The notes: generated from the letters alone by a model not told the origin. DNA of 64,000 nucleotides from Microbacterium oleivorans NBRC 103075 (GCF_001552475.1 NZ_BCRG01000008.1:97691-161690), one strand, 5' to 3'; numbered from the stretch's first letter, positions 16,202 to 24,882 are shown. Program-made: numbers and translations.

Positions 16202-18496
16202 TCAGCGCAGCGGGACCTTCGCGAACGACATGTCGGACGCGAGGTAGAAGTCCGTGTACGCGGGCTGGTTGTAGGTCGTCTGCTGACGCGCGATCTCGGC
16301 CCGGTACTGCGGGTCGTGCATCAGTGTGTAGAGCTTGTGCTCCGTCGGCTCGGTCGAAACGTAGATGCGCAGCGCCGACGAGTCCGCCGTCCGCACGAGC
16401 AGTTCCTCACGCCAGTCACCGAAGACATCCGCCACCAGCGACGGGTTGCCCTTCGTGCCGTTGTTCGTGAGGGTTCCGGATGCCGTGAGCATCGTCCCGC
16501 GCGCCCAGTCGTCGATCGTGGGGGTCACGGTCTGCGCCCCGTTCACGATCTGCGTCGTGAGGTCACCGGCCCAGCGGATCGACATGTTCGTGCCGGGGTT
16601 CGTGGACTGCAGGACGTCGCCGTCCGCGGAGAGAAGACCCGAGGCATCCGTTCCCGCGGGCATGCTCGACCAGACCTCGACGCCGGGAACGTCCGGGCGG
16701 ACGTCGCCGACCATGCCGCGGCCGGTGTCCTTGCCGGAGTAGGCGCCGAAGAGCACCTCGCCCGTTGCGGCATCCCGCATCGCCGTGCCGTAGGGGGCGT
16801 ACGCGCCGCCCTCGTGGACGGTGAAGATCTCCTTGCCGGGGCGGTTCGGATCGAAGTCGCCGACGTGCATCGCGTCGCCGTGTCCGAGACGAACGTTCTC
16901 ACCGGGCGTCGCGCTGCCCTCGGGCATCGTGTCGAACGACGAGTAGAGCAGGCTGCCGTCGTCGTCGAGGGTCGCGGAGCCGTAGACGATCTCCTGCTTT
17001 CCGTCGCCGTCGACGTCCGCCGCACTCAGACTGTGGAAGCCCTGCGTCGTGAGCGTGCCGTACTCGGGGTCGGTACCGTCGCGCCCGTGCGGGCCGTCGT
17101 TGAACGGATTCGTCATCGGCACGTGACCGCTGTCGACGAGCCAGCGCTTGGTCAGGTGCTTGCCGTTCCAGTCGTACGTCGCGACCGTCGAGCGCGTGTA
17201 GTAGCCGCGAGCGAACACCGCCGACGGATGCGTCCCGTCGAGGTACGCGACTCCGGAAAGGAAGCGGTCGACACGGTTACCCGGCTCGATCCGCGACATC
17301 GCGTAGTCGCCCCAGAGCAGGCCGTCGTCACCGCGACCCGGCTCGTAGCGGACCGTCTCGAGCTCCTTGCCGGTCTTGCCCTCGAACACCGTGAGGTACT
17401 CGGGACCGTCGACGATGAAGCCCTCGAAGTTTCGCAGGACGTTCCTCCCTGAGCGCGACGGCGCGTAGACGTCGATGAAGTAGTCGACGAGCTCCTCGGC
17501 GTCGGCGCGGGAGAGCGGGTAGTCGTGGGTCGGCTCGGTGCCGAGCGCCTCCTCGATGGTGGCGGGCCACTGACCCGAGACGACCTCCTTACGCTCCGAC
17601 CAGCCCTGGAAGACATCGGCGAGGTGGGCGGCGTAGTCGTCGGCGCTCATCCGGTAGTCGTCGGAGTGGGAGTAGCCGGCCTTACGGTCGGCCTTCGGCA
17701 TAGTGACGTACTCGGCCTTCTTGGCCTTGCCCTTCTTGAACTCCGTGCTCTTCGTGCCCGGGGCCGTCTTCATCATGATCTCGGCCTTGCCGTTGCCGTC
17801 GAAGTCGTAGACGAGGAACTGCGTATAGTGCGCACCCGCGCGGATGTTCACGCCCAGGTCGATACGGTTCAGCAGCGTGCCGTCGAGCTCGTACGTGTCG
17901 ATGTAGACCGGGCCGGTGTAGCCGACCTGGGAGACGTCCTTCGAATTCGACGGGTCCCACTTGACGACGTACTCGTAGGCGCCGTCGCCGTCCACGTCGC
18001 CGACCGACACGTCGTTCGCGGAATAGGTGTACGCCTCGCCGGCCGGCGTGACGCCGTCGGCGGGCTTCGTGAGCGGGATGTCGAGGAACGGCGACCCCTG
18101 CACCGTCACCTTCTCGGATGCCTTGCCCTCGCGCTTGCCCTGCAGCGGAGAGACAGTGTACTTTGAGCGGTCGGTGCCGTCCGGGTCGACGTAGGTCGTC
18201 GAGTCGGTGACGGTCGCGATGCGCTTATCATCGCGCCTGACGACGAAGTCGGTGCCGGTGAGTCCGGTCGCCGACGCGCCGGTCGCTTCACTCTTGAAGA
18301 GGCGCCAGGTGAGGTGGATGCCGTCCTCGCCCGGCAGGGCGACGAGGCCGCGGTCGAGCTTCTCGAGCTGTGGCGAGGCGCCGGGCTTCGGCTTCCCCGG
18401 GCCGTGGCCGGGGTGCGCGATCGCGGCCTGAGCCGGAACGAGGAGGGCCGCTGCGGCGAGCGCGGCGACGACGGATGTGCGGACGGGTCTTCTCAT
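16202..18496 (-). CDS. Rhamnogalacturonan endolyase, polysaccharide lyase family 11, secreted
   Basis: A 764-residue extracellular enzyme that cleaves the rhamnose-galacturonic acid backbone of pectin by beta-elimination. A Sec signal peptide (MRRPVRTSVV, then an Ala/Leu core) probably ends at Ala27. The mature protein shows the eight-bladed propeller typical of YesW-type PL11 enzymes, with repeated calcium-loop-like strands: VGDVDGDGAYEY, VYDFDGNGKAEI, AADVDGDGKQEI, VGDFDPNRPGKEI. RAGAHYTQFLVYDFDGNGK and NPFNDGPHGRDGTDPEYG are family-typical. The ATG at 18496 has AAGGG upstream; the longer open frame is not coding-like. A LacI-type operator lies over its promoter and matches one at the rhamnose operon. 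Confidence 0.92.
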   Translation of the reverse strand: MRRPVRTSVVAALAAAALLVPAQAAIAHPGHGPGKPKPGASPQLEKLDRGLVALPGEDGIHLTWRLFKSEATGASATGLTGTDFVVRRDDKRIATVTDSTTYVDPDGTDRSKYTVSPLQGKREGKASEKVTVQGSPFLDIPLTKPADGVTPAGEAYTYSANDVSVGDVDGDGAYEYVVKWDPSNSKDVSQVGYTGPVYIDTYELDGTLLNRIDLGVNIRAGAHYTQFLVYDFDGNGKAEIMMKTAPGTKSTEFKKGKAKKAEYVTMPKADRKAGYSHSDDYRMSADDYAAHLADVFQGWSERKEVVSGQWPATIEEALGTEPTHDYPLSRADAEELVDYFIDVYAPSRSGRNVLRNFEGFIVDGPEYLTVFEGKTGKELETVRYEPGRGDDGLLWGDYAMSRIEPGNRVDRFLSGVAYLDGTHPSAVFARGYYTRSTVATYDWNGKHLTKRWLVDSGHVPMTNPFNDGPHGRDGTDPEYGTLTTQGFHSLSAADVDGDGKQEIVYGSATLDDDGSLLYSSFDTMPEGSATPGENVRLGHGDAMHVGDFDPNRPGKEIFTVHEGGAYAPYGTAMRDAATGEVLFGAYSGKDTGRGMVGDVRPDVPGVEVWSSMPAGTDASGLLSADGDVLQSTNPGTNMSIRWAGDLTTQIVNGAQTVTPTIDDWARGTMLTASGTLTNNGTKGNPSLVADVFGDWREELLVRTADSSALRIYVSTEPTEHKLYTLMHDPQYRAEIARQQTTYNQPAYTDFYLASDMSFAKVPLR

Positions 18497-18548
18497 GCTG
18501 TTCACCCTTGAACTCGTGATGGAATGCGGTTTCCCCAGTCGTTCGCCG

Positions 18549-18578
18549 AGCCTAGGTCGCGCATTGAATCGTGTCAAT
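18549..18578 (-). promoter_or_regulatory. Promoter and LacI-type operator of the rhamnogalacturonan lyase
   Basis: On the minus strand a consensus -35 (TTGACA, 18577-18572) is followed by exactly 17 bp and TAGGCT (18554-18549). The -35 lies inside the inverted repeat ATTGAATCGTGTCAAT (18563-18578). A regulator bound there would block RNA polymerase. TTGAATCGT is shared with the site at 20955-20967, next to the lacI-type gene. Confidence 0.7.
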
Positions 18579-18858
18579 GGATGCCGCACGGTCACCGCCC
18601 GCTCGCCGAGACGGCATGACTCGCGCGTGCAACCCGGGTCGCGGCATCTGTCGAGGATGTGCCGAGTGCAGGTCATCCGCTCACCGGCCCGCTCGATTCC
18701 GGCCGCATGCTGGCGCTGACCCTGCACTGGGCGTGCGGCGTGCGGGTGACGCGGGCGCACCGAGCCCACCCAGCGCGACGCCGCCAATCGAACGCGACAC
18801 GCGGGCTCGAACTCCGCCACAATGAGCACGAACTCCGGAACCGACAACGGGAAGCGCC
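18579..18858. other. Divergent intergenic region
   Basis: This is the remainder of a 362-bp gap between the lyase and the orphan gene at 18859. Short open frames cross it on both strands but have poor codon use and no ribosome sites. A GGGAAG ribosome site lies just before the ATG at 18859. I see no structured RNA or further operator. Confidence 0.5.
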
Positions 18859-19809
18859 ATGCCCAGACCGAGCACCCTCTCCGACTACCTGGACGGCCTC
18901 AGCGCGGCGAGGCGCGACCTGTTCGCGCGCCTCAGCGAGGAGGTTGCGGCGATCGAAACTCCTGAGGAGATCACCCGCCTCGTGTTCCGCGCCGGACAGA
19001 CCGACCACCCCGAGTACGACGACGCGGAAGTGGTCTTCTGGAAGGCGGTCGATCAGCTGTACCTGCAGGCAGCCGTCTCCGACGGCGACCTGCCGATCCT
19101 GTTCTGGGGCTTCCACACCATCGACCTGCTCGGTCGCCGCCATTCCAAGGGCGTGCTCGTCACTGACCGCACCGTCTATGTCGAGGGAGTCGACGAGCTC
19201 GATCCGAGACCGTTCAGCCTCGCCTCGCTGGGGACGTCCGAGGTCCGAATCGACGGCGCCGCGCTCCGCGTCGGCGACGCGGCGGTCGACCTCGCTCCGA
19301 CCGAGCGGGTTCTGGCGGTCGACGAACGGCCTGCCGTCGCGCGCTACGTGTCCGCCGTCATTGACACCGTCCGCGGGACGGTCGCCGTGGCCGACCAGCG
19401 CGTCGAGGCTCCCGCGACGGTGGAGGAGCTCGTCCTGGCGAGCAGGCTGTCGTCCGACTTCCTCCTGCCGTCACGCCCGAAGAACGCGAAGGGGATCGCG
19501 AAGCTCGCCGCGAAGTGGAAGCTCCCCGCATCCGAGCGCGTGCTCGTGTCGCTCTCCAGCGCGACCTTCGTCGGCGTCTACGGCATCGCGATCACCGACG
19601 CGGCGCTCTACTCGCGAGACCTCATGGAGGACCTCGACCGCACTCCCCTCGACGAGATCGGGGCGATCACGTGGGATGCCGAGGCGAAGGGTTTCCGCGT
19701 CACGCCGAACCATCTCGCCCCGACGCTTCCCGGCATCAACGACGACAATCGCGACTACGTGGCGGCGCTCCTGACCTCACTGGTGCGGTCAGCCGCGCAC
19801 ACCGGCTGA
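18859..19809 (+). CDS. Hypothetical protein with two PH-like repeats (316 aa)
   Basis: I do not recognise the family. A helical N-terminal 40 residues (LSDYLDGLSAARRDLFARLSEE) are followed by a segment ending in GVLVTDRTVYVEG. A similar strand pattern returns near residue 240 in YGIAITDAALYSRDL. This 'local turn-on, TD-x-x-LY' pattern resembles bacterial PH-like (YokE/bPH) domains, which suggests two copies. There is no signal peptide or membrane helix. The start is supported by GGGAAG 4 bp upstream. It sits between the lyase and lacI genes but shares no obvious pathway with them. Confidence 0.65.
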   Translation: MPRPSTLSDYLDGLSAARRDLFARLSEEVAAIETPEEITRLVFRAGQTDHPEYDDAEVVFWKAVDQLYLQAAVSDGDLPILFWGFHTIDLLGRRHSKGVLVTDRTVYVEGVDELDPRPFSLASLGTSEVRIDGAALRVGDAAVDLAPTERVLAVDERPAVARYVSAVIDTVRGTVAVADQRVEAPATVEELVLASRLSSDFLLPSRPKNAKGIAKLAAKWKLPASERVLVSLSSATFVGVYGIAITDAALYSRDLMEDLDRTPLDEIGAITWDAEAKGFRVTPNHLAPTLPGINDDNRDYVAALLTSLVRSAAHTG

Positions 19810-19811
19810 CA

Positions 19812-19858
19812 CCCGGCATCCATCACCGCCCGGCATCCATCACCATCGGGCATCCACC
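19812..19858. repeat. Short direct repeats with GGCATCC cores
   Basis: CCCGGCATCCATCACC occurs at 19812-19827 and 19829-19844 (17-bp period). A degenerate third copy (CGGGCATCCACC) ends near 19858. The repeats lie between two convergent genes. Confidence 0.7.
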
Positions 19859-19904
19859 CCACCCCCGACGCGCGACCAGAGGGTGGGCTCGGCGAGGCGC
19901 CGGG

Positions 19905-20906
19905 TCACCCCCCGGTCGAGGCGCGGACGACCAGCTCGGGGCGGAAGCGGATGCGCTGCGGCGCGGCATCCGGGTCCTCGAGCAGGGAGAACAGCGCATC
20001 GACGGCGGCGGCTCCGATCTCCCGCGCGGGCTGCCGAATTGAGCTGAGCGGCACGACCGTCGCCTGCGCGAAGTCGATGTCGTCGTAGCCGATGAGGGCG
20101 AGGTCCTCCGGCACGCGCAGCGACCCGAGGATGCCGGCGCCCTGCAGCACACCGACCGCCAGCAGGTCGTTGGCGCAGAAGACGCCGTCGGGTCTGCCGG
20201 CAGCATCTCGTTTCGCGAGCTCCTCGCCGACGAGCCGGCCGGCGAGCACGGTGAGCTCTTCCGTCGACGCGACCTCCAGGCTCGCCTCGGGCACCTCGGC
20301 GAGCGCGCGTCGAGCGCCCTCGAGTCGGTCCGCGACCTGACGGACGGATGCCGGGCCCCCGGCGAAGAGGATGCGTCGGCGCCCCTGCGCCAACAGGTGC
20401 TGCACCGCGAGGTATCCGCCTTCGACGTCGTCGACGGCGACCGAGGGCAGCTCGCCGTCGGCTTCGGCGTCGACGAGGACGATCGGGACGCCGGCGGTCT
20501 CGAGCTTCTCGGTCCGGGCGTCGTCGAGGGCGAGCGGCGTCAGCAGCACACCGTTGACGCGCTGCTCGCGGAACAGGTCGAGATAGGCGTTCTCGCGGGC
20601 GGCATCCTGTCCGCTGCTGCCGAGGAGGACCGTGACGCCGTGCTCGGCGGCGCGTTCCTCGGCGCCACGGGCGACCTCCGCGAAGAACGGGTTAGCCGAG
20701 TCGAGGACGACGAGACCGACCGTCCGACTTCGTCCGGCGCGCAGCTGTCGGGCGGCGTCGTTGCGCACGAAACCGAGCTCGGCGATCGCCGCGTGCACGC
20801 GCTCGACGGTCGCCGGCGAGACCTTCTCCGGCCGGTTGAGGACGTTCGACACGGTCCCCACCGACACTCCCGCCGCGCGAGCGACGTCCTTCACACTGAC
20901 TGCCAC
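19905..20906 (-). CDS. LacI-family transcriptional regulator (probable rhamnose regulator)
   Basis: A 333-residue repressor with a GTG start. The N-terminal helix-turn-helix and hinge are canonical (VKDVARAAGVSVGTVSNVLN, then RAGRSRTVGLVV). The periplasmic-binding-protein-like effector domain shows SANPFFAEVARG, FCANDLLAVGVLQ and IGYDDIDFAQ. It is divergent from rhaM-rhaI-hydrolase-rhaB. A palindromic site between them (20955-20967) recurs at the rhamnogalacturonan lyase promoter, so it probably senses rhamnose or rhamnulose (or a phosphate) and controls both. Control by this particular protein is inference from position. Confidence 0.9.
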   Translation of the reverse strand: MAVSVKDVARAAGVSVGTVSNVLNRPEKVSPATVERVHAAIAELGFVRNDAARQLRAGRSRTVGLVVLDSANPFFAEVARGAEERAAEHGVTVLLGSSGQDAARENAYLDLFREQRVNGVLLTPLALDDARTEKLETAGVPIVLVDAEADGELPSVAVDDVEGGYLAVQHLLAQGRRRILFAGGPASVRQVADRLEGARRALAEVPEASLEVASTEELTVLAGRLVGEELAKRDAAGRPDGVFCANDLLAVGVLQGAGILGSLRVPEDLALIGYDDIDFAQATVVPLSSIRQPAREIGAAAVDALFSLLEDPDAAPQRIRFRPELVVRASTGG

Positions 20907-20954
20907 ATGACCTGCCTTGACGAATGCTTCGCCCCCACGTTACTGTTCTCGAGG

Positions 20955-20967
20955 TTGAATCGTTTCA
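20955..20967. promoter_or_regulatory. Candidate LacI-type operator of the rhamnose locus
   Basis: TTGAATCGTTTCA is an imperfect palindrome with a central CG, as is usual for LacI-family sites. It lies between the divergent lacI-type gene and rhaM, 58 bp before the rhaM ATG. It shares TTGAATCGT and the TCA half with the site at 18563-18578. Confidence 0.6.
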
Positions 20968-21025
20968 CGGTGCCTGCCGTGACGAATCGCCCTCGAACAC
21001 CCGCCGGCCCTCACGAAGGAGTGAC

Positions 21026-21388
21026 ATGACCCGCGTCGCCTTCCAGCTGCAGATCGACCCTTCGCTCGTCGACGAGTACGTCGCCCGACACGCGCCCGTC
21101 TGGCCCGAGATGCTCGCCGAGATCGCGGCATCCGGTCGTCGCAACTACTCGCTGTTCCTCGGTGACGGTGGCCGTCTCTTCGGCTACTACGAAGTCGACG
21201 ACGACACCGCCGCGCAGGCGTACCTGGCCGCCTCCCCCGTCGCCGCGCACTGGGAGGCCGAGATGGGCCGCTTCTTCGTCGGCCTCGACGGCCGCCCCGA
21301 CCAGGCGGCAACCCCCCTGGCCGAAGTCTTCAACCTGCACGACCAGTTGGCGGACTCCGCCGACGTTCCAGAAAGCGATCCCTCATGA
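21026..21388 (+). CDS. rhaM: L-rhamnose mutarotase
   Basis: A 120-residue alpha/beta-barrel-dimer protein of the RhaM/YiiL family, which interconverts alpha- and beta-L-rhamnose ahead of the isomerase. Family landmarks are RHAPVWPEMLAEI near residue 21, the active-site tyrosine region NYSLFL, and LFGYYEVDDD. A GAAGGA ribosome site precedes the ATG by 6 bp. The C-terminus is a little longer than the usual ~105 residues. It overlaps rhaI by 4 bp (ATGA) and is the first gene of the rhamnose operon. Confidence 0.9.
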   Translation: MTRVAFQLQIDPSLVDEYVARHAPVWPEMLAEIAASGRRNYSLFLGDGGRLFGYYEVDDDTAAQAYLAASPVAAHWEAEMGRFFVGLDGRPDQAATPLAEVFNLHDQLADSADVPESDPS

Positions 21389-22551
21389 CGACGCTGTCCG
21401 CCGCCATCCTCAGTCAGCTCGAAGGCCAGTCGATCGAACTGCCCAGCTGGGCGTTCGGCAACTCCGGCACACGGTTCCGTGTCTTCGCGACGGCCGGAAC
21501 CCCTCGCGACGCGTTCGAGAAGATCGCGGATGCCGCCGAGGTCCACCGCTACACGGCCCTCGCCCCGAGCGTCGCCCTGCACATCCCGTGGGACAAGGTG
21601 AATGACTACGCCGCGCTCCGTCGCCACGCGGAAGACCATGGGGTGCAGCTCGGCACCGTCAACTCGAACACGTTCCAGGACGAGGACTACAAGTTCGGGG
21701 CCCTGACCCACCACGACGAGAGCATTCGCCGGAAGGCGATCGACCACCACCTCGAGTGCATCGACATCATGCACGAGACCGGGTCGCGCGACCTCAAGAT
21801 CTGGCTCGCCGAGGGATCGAACTACCCCGGTCAGAACGACATGCGCGGACGCCAGGACCGCCTGCAGGACTCGCTGCAGCAGATCTACGCCCGCCTCGGC
21901 GACGCACAGCGCCTCGTCCTCGAGTACAAGTTCTTCGAGCCGTCGTTCTACCACACCGACGTTCCCGACTGGGGCACGTCCTACGCCCAGGTCGCCGCCC
22001 TCGGCGACAAGGCGATGGTCTGCCTCGACACCGGCCACCACGCCCCCGGCACCAACATCGAGTTCATCGTCATGCAGCTTCTGCGTCTCGGAAAGCTCGG
22101 GTCCTTCGACTTCAACTCGCGCTTCTACGCCGACGACGACCTCATCGTGGGCTCCGCCGATCCGTTCCAGCTGTTCCGCATCCTCACCGAGGTCGTCCGC
22201 GGCGGCGGACTCAACAACCCCGACGTCGCCTTCATGCTCGACCAGTGCCACAACATCGAGGACAAGATCCCCGGCCAGATCCGCTCCGTGCTCAACGTGC
22301 AGGAGATGACGGCGCGCGCGCTCCTCATCGACCGGGACGCCCTGGATGCCGCGCAGCGGGCCAACGACGTGCTCGGAGCCAACGGCATCCTCATGGACGC
22401 CTTCTACACCGACGTCCGCCCCGCCCTCGCAGAGTGGCGCGAGTCGCGCGGGCTTCCCGCCGACCCGATGGCCGCGTTCGCGGCATCCGGTCACCTGCAG
22501 CGCATCGCCGACGAGCGCGTCGGCGGCACGCAGGCCGGCTGGGGTGCATGA
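21385..22551 (+). CDS. rhaI: L-rhamnose isomerase
   Basis: A 388-residue TIM-barrel isomerase converting L-rhamnose to L-rhamnulose (EC 5.3.1.14). It matches the Pseudomonas stutzeri-type enzyme rather than E. coli RhaA. Metal ligands are in VLEYKFFEP (Glu), CLDTGHHAPGTN (Asp, His) and SFDFNSRFYADDD (Asp). NTFQDEDYKFG and KIWLAEGSNYPGQND are typical of this type. It is translationally coupled to rhaM and followed closely by a hydrolase and the kinase, so the first three intracellular steps of rhamnose use are together. Confidence 0.92.
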   Translation: MTTLSAAILSQLEGQSIELPSWAFGNSGTRFRVFATAGTPRDAFEKIADAAEVHRYTALAPSVALHIPWDKVNDYAALRRHAEDHGVQLGTVNSNTFQDEDYKFGALTHHDESIRRKAIDHHLECIDIMHETGSRDLKIWLAEGSNYPGQNDMRGRQDRLQDSLQQIYARLGDAQRLVLEYKFFEPSFYHTDVPDWGTSYAQVAALGDKAMVCLDTGHHAPGTNIEFIVMQLLRLGKLGSFDFNSRFYADDDLIVGSADPFQLFRILTEVVRGGGLNNPDVAFMLDQCHNIEDKIPGQIRSVLNVQEMTARALLIDRDALDAAQRANDVLGANGILMDAFYTDVRPALAEWRESRGLPADPMAAFAASGHLQRIADERVGGTQAGWGA

Positions 22552-22558
22552 TCGTCCG

Positions 22559-23416
22559 ATGAGCGAGAACCCCACCCCCTACGGCGCGGCCGGCGGCGTC
22601 GTCCGCGTCTACCCCGCGCGCGTCCTCGACCGCCCCACTCCGGGACTCGTCTGGCTGCACGGCGGCGGGTTCGCGGCCGGCGACATCGACATGCCCGAGG
22701 CTGATTACGTCGCCCGGACGTTGGCGGATGCCGGGACCACGGTCCTCTCCGTCGACTACCGCCTGGCGCCCTTACCTGACGGGTGGGAGGCTCCCGTGAC
22801 CGAGCCCGGCCGCGAGCGCGCCGGGTACCCCGCGGCATCCGACGACACTCTCACCGCGTGGGAGTGGGTGCTCGCCGAGGCCGCGACGCTCGGCGTCGAT
22901 CCGGCACGGCTCGCGATCGGTGGGGCGAGCGCGGGCGCGAACATCGCGGCCGGTGCGGTGCTCCGCCTGATCGAGACCGATCGGCAGCTGCCGGCGCTCG
23001 TCCTGCTCGCCTATCCGACGCTCCTCGCCGAGCAGCCCGAACCCGAGGGCGACCTCCGCGCCGCGCTCGATGCGCGCCCCGAGGCGGACCGCTTCGGACC
23101 GGATGCCGTCCGCGGCATGTACGAGAACTACCTCGGCGGGTCCGTCGTGAATGCACCCCTCGGAGCCATCCCCGGACTCGCCTCGACGGCGGATCTGGCC
23201 GAGTTCCCGCCGACGCTCATCGTCGCGGGCGACGTCGACGAACTGCGCGTCTCGAGCGAGCACTTCGCCCGCACGCTCGCCGCCGCCGGCCGCGAGGTCG
23301 AGCACGTGATCGAGCCGGGTACCGACCACGGTCACCTGAACCGCCCCGACGAAGGGGATGCCGCATCCCTCACCCTGGCCCGCTTCGCCGCGCGGCTGAC
23401 GGCGCTCACCCCGTGA
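22559..23416 (+). CDS. Alpha/beta hydrolase of the hormone-sensitive-lipase type
   Basis: A 285-residue esterase-type protein inside the rhamnose operon. It has the HGGGF oxyanion motif (around residue 36), the nucleophile elbow GGASAGAN (Ser), an acid in AGDVDELR, and the catalytic His in GTDHGHLN. I chose the ATG at 22559; an in-frame GTG at 22544 would overlap rhaI and adds five residues. The stop overlaps the kinase start by 4 bp. Esterases of this family in pectin or rhamnose loci often remove acetyl groups from oligosaccharides; that role here is inferred from position only. Confidence 0.82.
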   Translation: MSENPTPYGAAGGVVRVYPARVLDRPTPGLVWLHGGGFAAGDIDMPEADYVARTLADAGTTVLSVDYRLAPLPDGWEAPVTEPGRERAGYPAASDDTLTAWEWVLAEAATLGVDPARLAIGGASAGANIAAGAVLRLIETDRQLPALVLLAYPTLLAEQPEPEGDLRAALDARPEADRFGPDAVRGMYENYLGGSVVNAPLGAIPGLASTADLAEFPPTLIVAGDVDELRVSSEHFARTLAAAGREVEHVIEPGTDHGHLNRPDEGDAASLTLARFAARLTALTP

Positions 23417-24837
23417 GCTCCGCGCGGGGCGCCGTCGCTGCCGTCGATCTGGGGGCCACGAGCGGTCGAGTGATCGTCGGGCACGTCGCCGCGGACGTCC
23501 TCGAAACGACGACGGTCGCACGCTTCGCGAACGAGCCCGTTCGTGTCGCGGACGGGCTGCACTGGAACCTGCTGGGACTCTACGGGTCGGTCCTCGAGGG
23601 TCTCCGCGCAGCCCTCCGGACGGACGCCGACATCGCGAGCATCGGCGTCGATTCGTGGGCCGTCGACTACGGCCTGATCTCACGCTCGCGAATGCTCGGC
23701 GAGCCGTTCCACTACCGCGACGAGCGCACGGCGCGGGGCGTCGAGGCCGTGCACGCGTCGCATCCGCACGACGCCCTCTTCGCTCGGAACGGTCTGCAGT
23801 TCCTCCCCTTCAACACGCTGTACCAGCTGGCCGCAGAGGACCGTTCGGTACTGCAGCTCGCCGACCACGCCCTCCTCATCCCCGACCTGATCGGGTTCTG
23901 GCTGACCGGGCAGGCGCGCACCGAGCGCACCAACGCATCGACGACGGGGCTGCTTCGCGCCGACACCGGCGAGTGGGATGCCGATTTGGCCGCCGCGCTC
24001 GGACTGCCGCAGCACCTCCTCACCCCACTCATCTCGCCGGGCGAGAGGCTGGGCACGCTCACCGCCGACGTCGCCACGAGCCTCGGCGCGCCCCGGACCG
24101 CGGTGACCGCTGTCGGGTCGCACGACACCGCATCCGCTGTCGTCGCCGTGCCGATGACGTCGGGCGACGCGGCATACATCTCCTGCGGCACGTGGGGTCT
24201 CGTGGGGGTCGAGGTCGACCGCCCCGTTCTCACGGACTCCGCTCGGGAGGCGAAGTTCACGAACGAGGGCGGAGTCGACGGACGCGTCCGGCTGCTCCGC
24301 AACGTGATGGGACTCTGGATCCTCAGCGAGACGGTCCGCGGCTGGCAGCGCGAGGGTCACGACGTCGAGCTCGGCGAACTACTCGCGGCGGCAGCCGCAG
24401 TCACCGCTCCTGCCACCGTCTTCGACGTCGACGACAGTCGCTTCCTTCCCCCCGGCGACATGCCCGCCCGCATCGTGGCGTGGTGCGAGGAGCACGGGGC
24501 ACCGGCGCCGCAGAGCCGGGCCGAGATCGCCCGCAGCATCATCGAGTCGCTCGCGCAGGCGTTCGCCGATGCCGCACACGAGGCCGGACGGATCGGCGGA
24601 ATCGACGTGCGCGTCATCCACATCGTCGGCGGCGGTTCGCTCAACGAGCTGCTCTGCCAGCGGACGGCCGACCGGGCGGGCGTCCCCGTGCTCGCGGGTC
24701 CGGTCGAGGCGACCGCACTCGGGAACATCCTCGTACAGGCCCGCGCCGCCGGCATCCTGCCCGGCTCGCTCGAGTCGCTGCGCGACCTCGTCGCCCGCAC
24801 GCACACCCCCCGTCGGCACGAGCCACACGCCGGGTGA
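23413..24837 (+). CDS. rhaB: Rhamnulokinase
   Basis: A 474-residue FGGY-family sugar kinase predicted to phosphorylate L-rhamnulose at C1. It starts at a GTG inside the preceding stop. The first phosphate motif is VDLGATSGRV (around residue 12). SIGVDSWAVDYGL and NGLQFLPFNTLYQL are rhamnulokinase signatures, GSHDTASAV and ISCGTWGLVG carry the catalytic Asp and adenine region, and IVGGGSLNELLCQ closes the second ATP motif. No rhamnulose-1-phosphate aldolase or lactaldehyde dehydrogenase follows, so later steps must be encoded elsewhere. Confidence 0.92.
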   Translation: MSSARGAVAAVDLGATSGRVIVGHVAADVLETTTVARFANEPVRVADGLHWNLLGLYGSVLEGLRAALRTDADIASIGVDSWAVDYGLISRSRMLGEPFHYRDERTARGVEAVHASHPHDALFARNGLQFLPFNTLYQLAAEDRSVLQLADHALLIPDLIGFWLTGQARTERTNASTTGLLRADTGEWDADLAAALGLPQHLLTPLISPGERLGTLTADVATSLGAPRTAVTAVGSHDTASAVVAVPMTSGDAAYISCGTWGLVGVEVDRPVLTDSAREAKFTNEGGVDGRVRLLRNVMGLWILSETVRGWQREGHDVELGELLAAAAAVTAPATVFDVDDSRFLPPGDMPARIVAWCEEHGAPAPQSRAEIARSIIESLAQAFADAAHEAGRIGGIDVRVIHIVGGGSLNELLCQRTADRAGVPVLAGPVEATALGNILVQARAAGILPGSLESLRDLVARTHTPRRHEPHAG

Positions 24838-24869
24838 GCCCGCGACCGAGCCCGACCGTCCGTCACCCC

Positions 24870-24875
24870 TAGGCT
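24870..24875 (+). promoter_or_regulatory. Leaderless-type -10 box
   Basis: TAGGCT lies 7 bp before the ATG at 24883, without a ribosome site. It gives the MATE gene its own promoter, apart from the rhamnose operon. Confidence 0.55.
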
Positions 24876-24882
24876 GAAAATC

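Noticed and set aside
18497..18847. N-terminal extension of the rhamnogalacturonan lyase
   Set aside because: It has no protein-like pattern, would hide the signal peptide, and runs through the promoter and operator. AAGGG marks the ATG at 18496.
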